A stretch of DNA of 64,000 bases from Cannabis sativa (Eukaryota > Streptophyta > Magnoliopsida > Rosales > Cannabaceae): contig NC_083603.1 of assembly GCF_029168945.1 (NCBI RefSeq), positions 9,982,001 to 10,046,000 of the forward strand, read 5' to 3'. Below, piece by piece: positions 1 to 14,673 of the stretch. The stretch's first letter is position 1, and every line of letters begins with the position of its first letter. Position numbers and translations under genes: made by a program. The notes under the pieces were generated by a model. That model was not told the DNA's origin and searched no databases. It saw nothing but the letters and a program-made list of their open reading frames with translations.

Positions 1-1048
1 GTGTCTATATGGTGGAACATATAGAGCATTCTATATACTGAGAGTGCAATTCTAAGTTCTATGCGTGGATTCAACGAAGAATTAATAAGTTAGTGAATTT
101 TAGTGCTAAATTCTTGATCTACTTACTGGAAGCTCGGTTATATAGACCCACGGTCCCCCCACTAGTTGAGATAATATTGCTTGTAAGACTCATGTAATTG
201 GTTTTGATTAATCAATTATAATTCACAAATTAGACTATGTCTATTTGTGAAATTTTCACTAAGTAAGGGCGAAATTGTAAAGAAAGAGTTTATAGGAGCA
301 TATTTGTTAATTATGATACTTTGTATGGTTCAATTAATAAATATGATAAATGACAATATTATTTAATAATTATTTATAGTTATTAAATAGTTAGAATTGG
401 CATTTAAATGGTTGAATTAGAAAATTGACATTTTTGAGAAAATCAGATGCAGAAAAGATAAAACTGCAAAATTGCAAAAAGTGAGGCCCAAATCCACTAG
501 TATAGGGCCTGCCACTTTTGTAGGAAATTTAAACTGATATTTTCATTATTTTAATGCCAAATAATTCAAACCTAACCCTAGTGGAATGCTATAAAAAGAT
601 AGTGAAGGCTTCAGGAAAATTACACTTTTCTTCAGACTTTCTGAATCAGAAAAAACTGAGCCTTCTCTCTCCCTATCTTTAGCTGAACACCCTCTCTCTT
701 CTTCCTTAGAATTTCGAAATTCTTAGTGTATGAGTAGTGCCCACACACAGCAAGTGATACCTCAATCATAGTGAGGAAGATCGTGAAGAAAGATCATCAG
801 CAAAGGAGTTTCAGCATCAAAGATTCAGAGAAAGAGATCCAGGTTCAGATATTGATAATGCTCTGCTACAGAAAGGAATCAAGGGCTAGATATCTGAACG
901 GAAGGAGTCATATTATTCCGCTGCACCCAATGTAAGGTTTCATAAACTTTATATGTGTTTATTTCATCGTTTTAGAAAGTTCATATTTAGGATGTTAATA
1001 AACATACTTGTGAGTAGATCTAAGATCCTGGTAAAATAATTTCCAACA
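1..1048 (+). repeat. Family-A LTR, left part outside window
   Basis: The sequence matches 30185-31227 almost base for base and ends in the same ...TTCCAACA terminus. It is the right-hand part of a 1.9-kb LTR of which four other copies lie in this window. The left half is cut off by the window edge. It sits inside a Ty3/gypsy fragment that resumes at 1049. Whether it is a solo LTR cannot be decided without the missing left end. Confidence 0.85.
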
Positions 1049-1318
1049 GATTGCCCCCAATCCAACTAAGGCTGGGCGACCCATTATCATATTGTAAACA
1101 GAGCGAAGATCTACTACCAAAAACTCTTGCATCTGAGTTATTGAAAAAGGCGAGTCTCCCATTGTCAAAGGGAGTTCTGTTGTTCCTAAACTTGCAACAC
1201 TATCCCATGTGAAACCACACAAGTTTATCATGCATGATTTTAGGGAAACCTTTTCTAATCCCATCTTCCTTAGGGTATCTTTGTACAAGATATTTATTGA
1301 ACTCCCATTATTAACCAA
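1049..1318 (-). pseudogene. Ty3/gypsy protease fragment
   Basis: The minus-strand reading frame carries a retroviral-type aspartic protease block: an NNGSS motif where the active site normally reads D-[ST]-G-[AS]-S, followed by INILY, and later a GRPAL-GLGAI block typical of plant Ty3/gypsy proteases. The first active-site residue is Asn instead of Asp, so this copy would be inactive. The frame is cut at 1048 by insertion of the family-A LTR, just after the GRPAL block. It is the downstream part of the gag-containing fragment at 1795-3330. Confidence 0.7.
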
Positions 1319-3394
1319 GGCTCATTTGATTCTTTTATTTTCAAGTTGAACAATTATTACAAGTGGGTCAATGTGTGGGAATTGGACATTTGATGCATCA
1401 TCCTCTAGGAAAACAATAGGAGGCTCTTCAATTTTTATGCGCTTCAACGTCTCAGACACAAAAGTCGAGGACTGATTTTTTACTTGGTAAGCATATCGCT
1501 TCTGGAAGTATTGCTTGTTCCTGCGAGGTGGGTACCTCTAGAGATTACCAAGATATCCTCGCCATTAATTAACTGGTGGTGGCTGGATGTTTTGATTTGG
1601 ATTATGGTTGTTGGGTGGATCAATATCCTTATGGAATCAACAATACTTGTTCTGATCTCGTTTATTCCTCGCATTTCTCTTGGGATTGGTTTTTGAAAAG
1701 TGGCCTTATTTTTGTTTGCAAGAAATATATTTTCATGAGCTTCATTTAACTCAGTATAAACAGAATAAATTGGGACATACTTTTCCTGTTTCTTCTATAT
1801 ATTTTTATCTTTAGATGAATCCTTGGATTCATCCTTTCTCTTTCCATAGCACTCATTATCTTTGCTCTCGTTTATGCTAGTTCTTACAATGCTTGCTCCC
1901 ATATTGCTCAGGCTTGGTTTATCCTTCGAGCTGCTCTTTAGCAGTTTGAGTTCTAAACAGGCCTGCTCCTTTTGGATGTATATAAGTGCTCTGTCGTTGA
2001 ACTCAATTATTGTCCTTACTGGATACCTTTTTATATCTTCCCAGAGTTTTCTCCCTAGTTTTATCACAGCCTACAAGGCGGTTAATTAGATGTTATCATT
2101 CAAATTCTTAATCTTGGCTACAATTGTGTTAAAATGACTCAAAAAGGCCTTTAGAGATTCATCAGGTTATTGTTTTACGCTCGTCAGGGAGGATGCATCA
2201 GGTCTCCTATCTCTCGAAGACGAGAATTGTTTCTTAAAATATTGTGACAACTGTTCCAATGAAGTAATGGAGTGCTTAGTGAATTTATCGAATCAAATGC
2301 TAGATGCTCCCATGAGGGATATGGGAAATAATATGTAGCATAAATTATTCCCTACATTACTGGCTCGCATTATGGTATTGAAATTGTTTAAGTGAGCTAT
2401 TGGTTAGTTGTCCTATCATAAGGCGTAACATGTGGGTTCTTAAACCCTTTCGAGAATTGAGAATTTATATATCCAGATGAAATGGTTCTAACTCCTTGTC
2501 TCAGTCATACTCGAGGAGCTTTCCATACTCTATATCTTGATATCTCCTGAACCTGTCTTCTAACTGAATGACCCTTGGCTGTATTAAGTCATCAGTGGGT
2601 TGATTGAGTTGCCCACACACTTGTGGAGCATTCCTATTTTATCTCCCTCTGAGATCTGGTGCATTCCTATTAACTGCTCTAGTAAGTCAGGGTGCCTTTG
2701 GTTCAGTTGATCTCGGAGATCAGATTGGTTGCACATATTCTGGCATCGCTCTTGCCTATTAACATGAGTGATCACTGATCGAATGGGTGAAATACTTTTT
2801 CAGTAATAACTTTGCAAGTTGTTGACGCTTTCCTGTTCATCTCGATATTCCCAACGAGGATTCATCTCTCCTAGTGGTGGATTTTCCCATGTGCGAGATC
2901 TGGAGGATTGACTTTGCCTTTGGGTCCTCCTTGACCCACTTTGGATTGTGTTTGATTATAATCCTCGAGTTGGCCTTCGCCTTTCAAACACATTGGTGAC
3001 CCAATCTTCGCTTAGGTAAGTATACATACTGTCCCTTTCATTCCTCCTAGGTCCGTGCAGTGGATGTGTTAGGCAAGTAGATCGATTAGGTGGTTGTTCA
3101 TTTATATTTTTGCCAATTTTGTGAGATGACTGCTGACCTTTTGATCGTGTTTGCCTCAAAGTAGTGGCACCATCTTCTCTTCATGTAGGACCCCTTCCTT
3201 GGTTTGGTCTGCTATGAGTTCAACTTCCTTGGGGTTCTTTCCCTGGGCAATGCACCGTCTTCTCTTCTCTTCTCTTACTTGCTTGCCTGGTTGAGTGTTT
3301 ACTATTATGAGGAAGTTTTAGTTTTTTTTGGGGAGATGCATTTTCTTCGAGTTTTAATTTCAATCAAAGGCTCTCAATGAAAGAACCAAATTAT
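1319..3394 (-). mobile_element. Degraded Ty3/gypsy gag region
   Basis: Short minus-strand frames (1795-2067, 2584-2775, 2956-3159) are separated by stops and shifts. The frame at 1795-2067 resembles the end of a plant retrotransposon gag domain (KRYPVRTIIEFNDRA, then a Lys/Asp/Ser-rich linker); 2956-3159 is Arg-rich. The order gag then protease towards lower coordinates fits one minus-strand element, with its LTR beginning near 3395. At 3371-3392 the untranslated leader is closely similar to 61141-61162, next to the LTR of a second gypsy copy. No intact gene is present. Confidence 0.65.
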
Positions 3395-4260
3395 TAATAC
3401 AAAATTTTGTTAACAAAAATGAGACTCTTTGAATGAAACTAAATGAAATCAAAGTAATAACCTTTATATAATTAATAGTAACAACATTTAATAAGATAAG
3501 ATAATTTTTACGTAGTTTTGTAGTTAAATCTACATAGTCCACGAGTCCATATTATTTTTGAGTTGTAAATCCTTCTAGAATACAATATATATAGTATAAA
3601 ATATAATGAATACTACTGGGTTCTCTACACTTATTCTTTCGGGGTGGTTACTCTAGAAAAATGACCCTCCCCTATGTCATAGGTTCTATCCCTATTTATA
3701 GGATTTTTTATGAATGGTCGTGATTCCCTTTGGCCTTATCTAGATAATTGCTCATGAAACATGGACAATCTCAATGTTTCATATTTACATCTTGTGTGAT
3801 AATTGAATTAACTGTCAATAACTGTTATTTGTCCTTATTTGAAAAAGCAGTTTCTTTGCCAAGGTGACATACTCAAAATATGATTTGCATTCTTCAATGG
3901 CAATAGGAATGACAAGGCGTATCTTGTGAGACATAGGTCGAGGCGTCTCTCTTGCTTTTGTTGTCTTAGATAAGTCTTAAGATAGCTTTTCAAGATTGTA
4001 TCTTCTGTGCTCCTTAGGATTAATCCTCTTATTTTATGATTGTATCTTTCGTGCTTCTTAAGATCAATCCTATCGCATTGCTCCTATGGTATTCGAGATG
4101 ACTCGTTTTTTCTTTATGTGTTCTTGTTTTTCTCCACAACATACTTGTTATGTTGCTCAGTCTTAAATGGATTTTGATTTTTGTTGTCTCGGCAATTACT
4201 ATCTTTCCATTTTAATACTTTTTAATTATCCTTATAAAATTTTAAGGCACTTAAGTACAT
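3395..4260 (-). repeat. Remnant of Ty3/gypsy LTR
   Basis: The first 20 bases align with the LTR edge at 61163. Most differences between the two are C-to-T or G-to-A changes, as expected from decay of methylated CpG. The outer end is not recognisable, so the upper limit is a guess. A pyrimidine-rich stretch and a TATA-like run (3701-3711) are visible but unremarkable. Confidence 0.45.
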
Positions 4261-4364
4261 AATTAATTGCAGTACATTTTTAGATGATGTAACTATTACA
4301 TTCCTCTACATTTATATATCAACTTTGTTTTCGAATTCGTGTCCACGTGTCATGTTCATATTGA

Positions 4365-6714
4365 CTGAAATATGGGCATAACACTAATTAATAAAAAATT
4401 AAGAATTATTTTGTTACTTGGTTCGCAAGTTACTTTCATAATTATATGTTTAATACATAAATTCTATTAAATCTCGAATATATGGTTATTCATGATTATA
4501 GTGTTGTTAACATAGTGGAACATAATTATGATTATATACTTCAAACTATTTAGTCCCATGATTTATCAGTTTACTAGATTAATCTGACGTGATAATCAAC
4601 AATGTGGTTTTCTTACACTTAGATAAGTGGAATGTATTTTCCAAAATATTAGTAGAGTAAACTTGTATCAGATGTATCAACTATACATCGGACTGGACCA
4701 ATATTGACAGTGGAAAGATATAATAAACTTACTGTTATATCTTTTATAAGTCAATGTCACTTAGTTGGTCTTAGATCAACTGATCTCAATCCTGAGATGA
4801 TTAAGTTTTAGCTTAACTATACTATATGGTTGTTCGTCGCCTGCTTACTCATAGGACTAGCCCATATTTACATCTTAGGAACTCACTAGTGTGATTGAGT
4901 GGGAGCATTGATCATAAATAGGACTGAGCATCGGTTGGTTTGGTCAGTTTTTTTCTATATAAAAATCTAATAGGTTTTCGATCTGGATTAGTGCAATCTA
5001 AAAACTGACCGACCAATCCAGAACCTATCTTAAAATCGACCGTTTTGAACCTCAGTTTAGTCAGTTTAAACTGCCCAAACCGAACTTTTTTTTAAGAAAA
5101 AATATGATCCAATTTATTCTATAAACATATTATTATACATTTTACAATTACAAACATACAAATTAATTGTATAAATAATAATATATTATTAGTATTTATA
5201 ATACATAAAGCAAAAAAAAACTTAATAAATTAATATATATGTATAACGGCCGCTTATGATTTTTTTGGTCGGTTTATTACCCAAAAAACCGAATGTGTTC
5301 AATGGCGATTTTAACCATTACCGGTTTTTTTGGTTTTTGATTCCGCCGGTTTCGATTCCAACGGTGTTCGGTAGGTCAATTTAAACAGTTTTTTCAATTT
5401 TTTTGATTTTATGCTCAGCCCTAATCATAAATATAGAATTTATAGATTCTATAACTATTTAGTAGTGAAACAATAATTTCATTAGTGCTTAGTTAAATGA
5501 TATAAATGGAAGATCTCTTATTTCAGTACTTATATTAGTTTACTGAAGTATCTTTTATAAGCAGTTAAGTGATTTAAGGATAAAAATACATCGAATGGTA
5601 AAACAGTATTTTTGTCCATATTTGATGTAAACTTTCTATAGAGGATAATTGATTATTTAGATTGAAACAATAGATAATTAATAGCGTATATATATATTGG
5701 ATATATAGAGCATTTTATGTAATCAAGAGTTCAATTCTGAATCTATAGTAGAGTCAAGAGAAATTAATAATTTATGGAATTTACTTAGTATATCTTAGAT
5801 CTACTTATTAGGAGCTTTATTTCATAGGCTCGTGGTCTCCACATTATCTAGGATAATATTTCTTTGTAGACTCAATTAATGGATTTAATAAGTCAATTAG
5901 AATTCGATAATAAATTATGTCTTATTTGTGAATTTTCACTAACTTTAGGAAATTTTGAGAAGAAAAGAGAAATATAGATTTATTCGTTAATTAAGACACT
6001 TTGTAGGTCTAATTTATAAATATATTTAAATTTTATTTTTATTTGATAATTATTAAACAAAAAATTGGTATTTAAATAATTAGATGAGATAAATGGTAAA
6101 ATTAAAAAAAGATATTTTGTTTAATTAAGTTGAAATAAAATGGCAAAAATCAAATCCATGGGCCACTCCTTATGGAATTGAATCATGGCTTTGATTTGAG
6201 CTCATTAGTCTTTCGTCTAGTCCAAATCATTTTAATTTAACTCTAAAGAGAGCCTATATAAGGAATATGATAAAGCTTAATTTCACTAACCTAATCTAAG
6301 TGACACAGATAAAAAAAAAAAAAGCTTGTATTCCTTAAATTATACAATTCAAAATTGACTCTTAATTATTCTCTCTCAAATTTTGTTTCATTAGTGAGTT
6401 GAGTACCAATCTAAACTATTGAAGATGGTACTCAGATCTTTGTGGAAGACTGTGTAAAATCATCACTTATTGGATTTAAGGAAGCAATTCAAGTTCATCA
6501 TTTGGCAATACCCTACTACAAATAGAGAATCAAGGGTTAGAATGATTGAATAGAATGAGTCATTAATTTCCGCTGCAACCAATGTAAGAATGCTTAAACT
6601 TATATGTGTTATCTGATAATTTTATGAATTTTATATTTTATGATGTTAGATTATTATGTGATAATCAAACATACATGTTAGTAAATTAAAATCTTGGTAA
6701 AATAAGTTTCAACA
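4365..6714 (+). repeat. Old, diverged family-A LTR
   Basis: Segments align in order with the family-A LTR at 29346-31227: the block near 4745-4910, the 'atatagagcatt' block near 5703, the 'gaattttcac' block near 5929, and the terminus ...AAGTTTCAACA at 6714. It is far more diverged than the other copies. It is interrupted by the hAT-type MITE at 4919-5423. The left boundary is approximate, and no target duplication was found. No internal retrotransposon sequence is attached, so it is probably an ancient solo LTR. Confidence 0.7.
4919..5423. mobile_element. hAT-type MITE, 505 bp
   Basis: The ends are inverted (TAGGACTGAGCA and TGCTCAGCCCTA) and are flanked by the perfect 8-bp duplication ATCATAAA at 4911-4918 and 5424-5431. 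An 8-bp duplication is the hallmark of hAT transposition. The interior is made of AAACCG/CGGTTT-rich words and has no coding capacity. It is inserted in the old family-A LTR; the other family-A copies lack it at the matching point. A second family member is at 21131-21649. Confidence 0.85.
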
Positions 6715-7261
6715 CAAAGTTATTTTATAATTTAGTGGCTAACCTTTTTAATAATTGAATAATATTTTGATTTACTATTTAAAGCGCAGAGTTTACCTAC
6801 TAAAGTGTGTGGTTTACCTTATTATATGATAGTGGTTAAGAAATATCTAAAGCAAATTTTAATTCTCTTTTAATTATGTTTAGTTAGTGGTTTATAAAAG
6901 ACATGAAGTTTACTTAATAAAGAGTGTGATTACCTTAATTCAAATTTAAGATAGTTGTTCAGAATTATCTAAAGTAAATTTTAATTATGTTCAGTCAGCA
7001 ATTTACTTTTTAAGGAATAGAATTCACTTAATAAGGTGTGAGGTGAATGATTGTTTATGTACTTCATATTGCCTAACCAATTATATGAATGTGTTGATAG
7101 TTTCTTTATTATTGTTTAAATAATGGTAATATAGTAAATAAAAAAGGTAAACTTTATAAAATGTAATGAATCATAATAATTAGTGATATTATAGTAAATA
7201 AAAAATTAACATTTATTGTGAGTCAAATTTAGCACAAGAATATATATGATATATATGAGAA
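6715..7261. other. AT-rich intergenic stretch with diffuse repeats
   Basis: No gene is seen. Three loosely similar units of about 115-125 bp (near 6730, 6855 and 6975) share words such as 'tttaattatgtt' and 'acttaataa'. They look like an old tandem duplication. Origin unknown. Confidence 0.4.
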
Positions 7262-7510
7262 AATTGCATTTTATACCTATTTTATTTTATTTATTTTAAT
7301 TTTTACCCTCATTTTCATATTCTTTTAGATATACTCACATTTATAGATGATGTCCCCATTATACTCCTTAAGGGGATGTAAAATATGTGCTAGACTTAAG
7401 TAGAGAGTAAGAATATATTGGATAATCTACTCAAAAAAGTGGGTATATTTTAATGAAATATAATATGATGTTTTTTATTAATAGATATACAAAAAAAGGT
7501 ATTTCTCAAT
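7262..7510. mobile_element. AT-rich MITE-like inverted repeat
   Basis: The two ends are imperfect inverted copies ('gagaaaattgcattttatacc' against the 'ggtatttctcaattt' end), with a middle palindrome near 7360-7375. It resembles each arm of the large inverted repeat at 31866-32444. It has no coding capacity. Family and target duplication were not resolved. Confidence 0.45.
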
Positions 7511-7706
7511 TTATCTGCCAAATTTAGCACTAGTTGTGCTAAATTAAGTCAACATTTTAGAATGCCATTCGAGTAGTAAGTGTGTTAAATTATAACAATA
7601 CACTATTTTTTTAGTAATTCATTGGACGATGCTCTTAAACCCGCCCATACCTGGAATAATTTCACCATCAAGATTTATGACTCTAATTTTCCATTAGGCA
7701 GCTCAG

Positions 7707-8056
7707 TTTGTTAATATGGTTTTTTTTCTTAATTTAAGCATTGGCTAATTAGTAATTTTTCTCTCAAATTTGACATGTACTAAATTATCTCTCCTGAACT
7801 TTTTTTGCCGTTAAAAATTCCCTCTGAACTATTAAGATTGTTAGATTTAAGAACTTTTGTCTAATTTCTTTCAATTTTACTATTTAGCCGAATTTGGTAT
7901 ATGTCAAAGTTTGGGGTGGAAAATTATTAATTAGCCTTGAGCATTTATATATTACAACCATGCATAATTTGAGACTCGAACACAGGACCTCCAACGCACA
8001 CGCACGCTCCTATTACCACTTGAGCTAGCCTGAAGTGGTTATTTGTTAATATGGTT
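7707..8056 (-). mobile_element. tRNA-derived SINE with 15-bp target duplication
   Basis: The limits given include the duplications. A perfect 15-bp direct repeat, TTTGTTAATATGGTT, lies at 7707-7721 and 8042-8056. Between them, on the minus strand, is a polymerase-III-type box A (8016-8027, TAGCTCAAGTGG) and box B (7972-7982, TGTTCGAGTCT) in tRNA spacing. The other end is A-rich (T-rich in the plus strand at 7722-7729). This is the structure of a plant tRNA-derived SINE copied by LINE machinery. A 194-bp MITE has split its 3' part; without it the SINE body is about 117 bp. Confidence 0.8.
7743..7936. mobile_element. 194-bp MITE inside the SINE
   Basis: The ends are inverted (GGCTAATTAGTAATTTTT and ...AAATTATTAATTAGCC) and flanked by a 9-bp duplication differing at one base: TTAAGCATT (7734-7742) and TTGAGCATT (7937-7945). 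The 9-bp size suggests a Mutator-like origin. A relative is at 41340-41738. Confidence 0.75.
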
Positions 8057-8912
8057 AACTTAATTAACCTTGGTACTCAGCCTATATATATAAAGGATTT
8101 GAGTAAGAATTTTCTATAATGTTACTTCCTAAAGAGAGATGAGAAGTTTGAATTTTTAGTGTTTGTAAAAAGAATTTTTTAGGTGAATGTTTTTAGAGAA
8201 ATTATGAAAGAAAATACTCGTAAACTTATATGTTTATTTGGTTGAGAAGAATTAAAATATAATAATAGAAATAAGAATAAGAATAAAAATAAAAATAAAA
8301 TAAAATCAAGTTTAAAATGCATAAAAAAATTATTATTATTTTTTTTTTCATATTCTATTAAAATGGTTATTCCTTTTAAAATGGAATAGCCATTCTATAA
8401 TAATAATAGAAAAGCTATTTTATTAAAATAACATTTCAATACTTTAAAATGTAACCAAACAAGAAAATATAATAAAAGGTTTCCGTTTCATTTCATTTCA
8501 TTTTATTACCTCCAACCAAATTACACCTTAGTGTAGCTTGTAGTAGAATTGCATTTGTGCAAATCCAACGAAGAATATATGTTCTATTCTTCCTTTGTTT
8601 GTAATCTTTGTACCATTTAATTGGTTTCATTTTCTTGTTACCATATTCAAATTTGGAGCTAAATAAGTTAATCCTCACAACTTAATTTGATGCCTTGCTC
8701 ATCAGAGATTATTTGAACGAGTAACAAACCACTCTTGTAAAAACTAAAATAAACAATTTAGTAAATTACCACATTTCAACAACATGTAATCTTCATAAAA
8801 GAGCAACAAAATCGTAAATTGTGAATAACCAAATAAGTAAAAACAATATAGAAGAGCAAGTATTTTAAAGCCAATACCATTTTAACTTGTTCCTTTCAAA
8901 GAAAAGAATTCC
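8057..8912. other. Intergenic, 3' flank of MDHAR
   Basis: A+T-rich sequence with short A and T runs. The part next to 8912 probably holds the 3' UTR and polyadenylation signals of the reductase gene. No gene or defined repeat is seen. Confidence 0.5.
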
Positions 8913-12210
<3,298 letters not shown>

Positions 12211-12310
12211 TAGAGACAAATCGAGATCAAAATAACAATATCTTCGGTCTGTGATGAGAATATGCGATGAGGAGGAAAGTCTGTGATTGGTCAGCTATTT
12301 ATATTGCCTC
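12211..12310 (-). promoter_or_regulatory. MDHAR core promoter and 5' UTR
   Basis: On the minus strand a TATAAATA box lies at 12296-12303, about 90 bases upstream of the ATG. A CCAATCA word (near 12285-12291) lies between it and the start codon, so that word is probably not a classical upstream CCAAT element. Spacing predicts transcription starting near 12265-12272. Confidence 0.55.
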
Positions 12311-12539
12311 TGTGCTTTCGCCAATTGGTCCGACTGGAGAGATCAACGAAAAAGGAATTGTCCACGTGTCTTATTCTACACCGTTCATCATTCTGATTAG
12401 GCAATGGCCACGTCAACCATCTTGTCTAAATTTGAACATTTGTGTTAATGTAATATTAATGTTCCAGAATTTTACATGGAAATGGAAGGTGGGCCTTCGA
12501 GTTCGGGTGTGAACTCAAATAGATTCTTTCTCTTTTTTT

Positions 12540-13903
12540 TTTCCTTTTTCCTTGTTTTTTTTTTTCATTAAATTCTAATTTGTGATTATAATACTTATCT
12601 AAAACAAATAATTTGCATTATCCTTTAGCAATAGTTTTATGGAAAGTGAACGGGTTCTTAAAATAAGGGAAGGTTCATGTTCATGGCATCCTAGAATGTT
12701 GCAAGAATATTTTAACACATTGAAACACAACATATATAAAAATAAATGAAATGATCCTTAAAAAAAAATAATAATAAATGAAATGATTTTTGTTATTAAT
12801 ATAATAAAAAAAAATAGGCATAAGATGCGGAAAAACGTCATCGATGATGAAATGAGTCATCATGCAAATAGACTTTGACCTAGGGTGACTAAATATTAAA
12901 ATAAAATTACAAAAATATATCATAATAAATTTTTTATTTTTAATCTTTAAATTTTTTTATTTACATAACTAATTTTTCAGTAAAAAAAATATATTTTTTT
13001 ATACTTTATAGTTATTGTAAAATTGTTATTTTTATAATTGATTTATAGTTCTATTAATTTTTACTTTTTTTAATTTTTTACGAAATAAAATTTATTTCTG
13101 TAATTTTAAAATTTCACAAGAATAATTTTATAAATAAAAACTTCGGAGTATAAAATTATAAATAAAATATAACAAAAAATATTTTGAAAATTTCTTTATA
13201 ATTTATAGTTGCTATTCTTCTGTAAAGGTAAGAAATACTATTGTTTTAAGCTAATTAATTTGAGCTTTTTCTAGAAATAAAAAAAAAAGAATTGGCTTGT
13301 ACAGAATATCAGAATATTACTGGTTCATTTATCTTTTAGCCTGTACCATATTATTTAATTATCAATGATATTGGTGATTGCTTGAAAAAAAAAATGTTTT
13401 AGTCAAAAAATTATTGTATACTTTTTTTAAAAAATAAATTATAAATATTCTTGAGTGGAGAGTTATGTGGTTTTTGTTTGAATTTGGTGGAATGGAAGTA
13501 AGAAAAGATAAAATGGACTGCTTTTGTTAGTTTGATGCCCGTGGGCCATGGGCCATGGTTCATGGATATGCGAATATGACCATTTCTTAACAGAATCAGA
13601 TCCAAATCCTATGTGAGATACAGCAGCCGATCCTAATTTTCAGACACTGAAAATTTTCAGACATTTGTTGAATGCACCCATTCCAATACGAGGTTTTGTT
13701 TTCTCTTACTATATTTTGTTTTCTTTTTGAAATGGAATAAATTCGTTGAAGCAAACAAACATAACATTAACCAAATCAGTCGACGTAGTTGCAGATGCAC
13801 AAAGGATGGATTACGAGTGTTTGCACTATTAAATCTAATTCAATCTTCAAGTACAGATATTTATATTTGTACGAATTGAATTGAAAAATTTAATATACAT
13901 AGA
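12540..13903. other. AT-rich intergenic region
   Basis: Long A and T runs and simple inverted words; no gene. A short self-complementary GTGGGCCATGGGCCATGG-like stretch lies near 13540-13560. No terminal repeats or target duplications were recognised. Confidence 0.5.
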
Positions 13904-14521
13904 CATTGTTTATTTCAACCTTTAATAAAACCAATTAAGTAAAAGGAATGATGACATGGCAAGTGAGGACTTGACACATCAACATGTGTTAGTTTAGTTA
14001 GATTTTTCAGTTATTTTTGTAATGGCAAAACCTGATGTGGTGCTGCCTATATATAGTTCTATTCTTTTCTGTTTTAAAAAAGAAGTAGCAAATAAGATAG
14101 ATAGAGAGAGAGAATTATGTATGGTGAGGAAGATTACTTGTTCTTAGAGAGAGAAATTTATGGAGCATTGAAGAACTAAAGGGTTAGAAACCAAGGGAAG
14201 CAAGTTCAAGTTTCAGGTGGTTTCAAGGAGTTCAAGCTTCAGGATTAAAGCTAAGACAAAGGGAATATCTCATCATTTCTGTGTTCTGTAATTTGTACAA
14301 CTAAACATAGTGTAATCTTGTCATTTGATTCATAATAAAGACTAATCCTAAGGGAGTTCAAAGAGGACTAGGCTCTTCACTTTGTGAAGGAAGTTCGAAC
14401 CTCTATAATCTTGACTGTGTTCTTTAAATTCTGTTATTATATTTTTCTGCAATTCATTAATTCATTTCTGGTGTGTTGATTAATGTTTGTTTGCTGGCTG
14501 AGGTTGTTGTCTAACACAACA
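13904..14521 (+). repeat. 5' LTR of Ty1/copia element
   Basis: It matches the 3' LTR at 18825-19498 with roughly a dozen substitutions by eye (about 2%), plus a length difference caused by a microsatellite. A TATATATA promoter box is at 14048-14055 and a polyadenylation signal AATAAAG near 14334, so R lies between them. It ends ...AACACAACA directly before the primer binding site. The first two bases (CA where the 3' LTR has TG) are altered, so the exact start is uncertain. Confidence 0.88.
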
Positions 14522-14523
14522 AA

Positions 14524-14535
14524 TGGTATCAGAGC
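14524..14535 (+). other. Primer binding site (initiator tRNA-Met)
   Basis: TGGTATCAGAGC, two bases after the LTR, is complementary to the 3' end of plant initiator tRNA-Met. It is the standard reverse-transcription primer site of Ty1/copia elements. Confidence 0.92.
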
Positions 14536-14673
14536 TTGGATTCAAGAGAAGGATCGGCTAAGCAACAATCAAGAAACCTGCAGAATTTGACAGAGAAGAA
14601 AAAGTATTTTGATTACTGTTCTGAATTACAGCAGCAAGAACCTCAAGATTCAGATTGAAAGTGACCAAGAAAG

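Noticed and set aside
7946..8041. A genuine tRNA gene on the minus strand
   Set aside because: Box A and B are present but no cloverleaf with acceptor stem or anticodon arm can be made; the flanking duplication and A tail identify a SINE.
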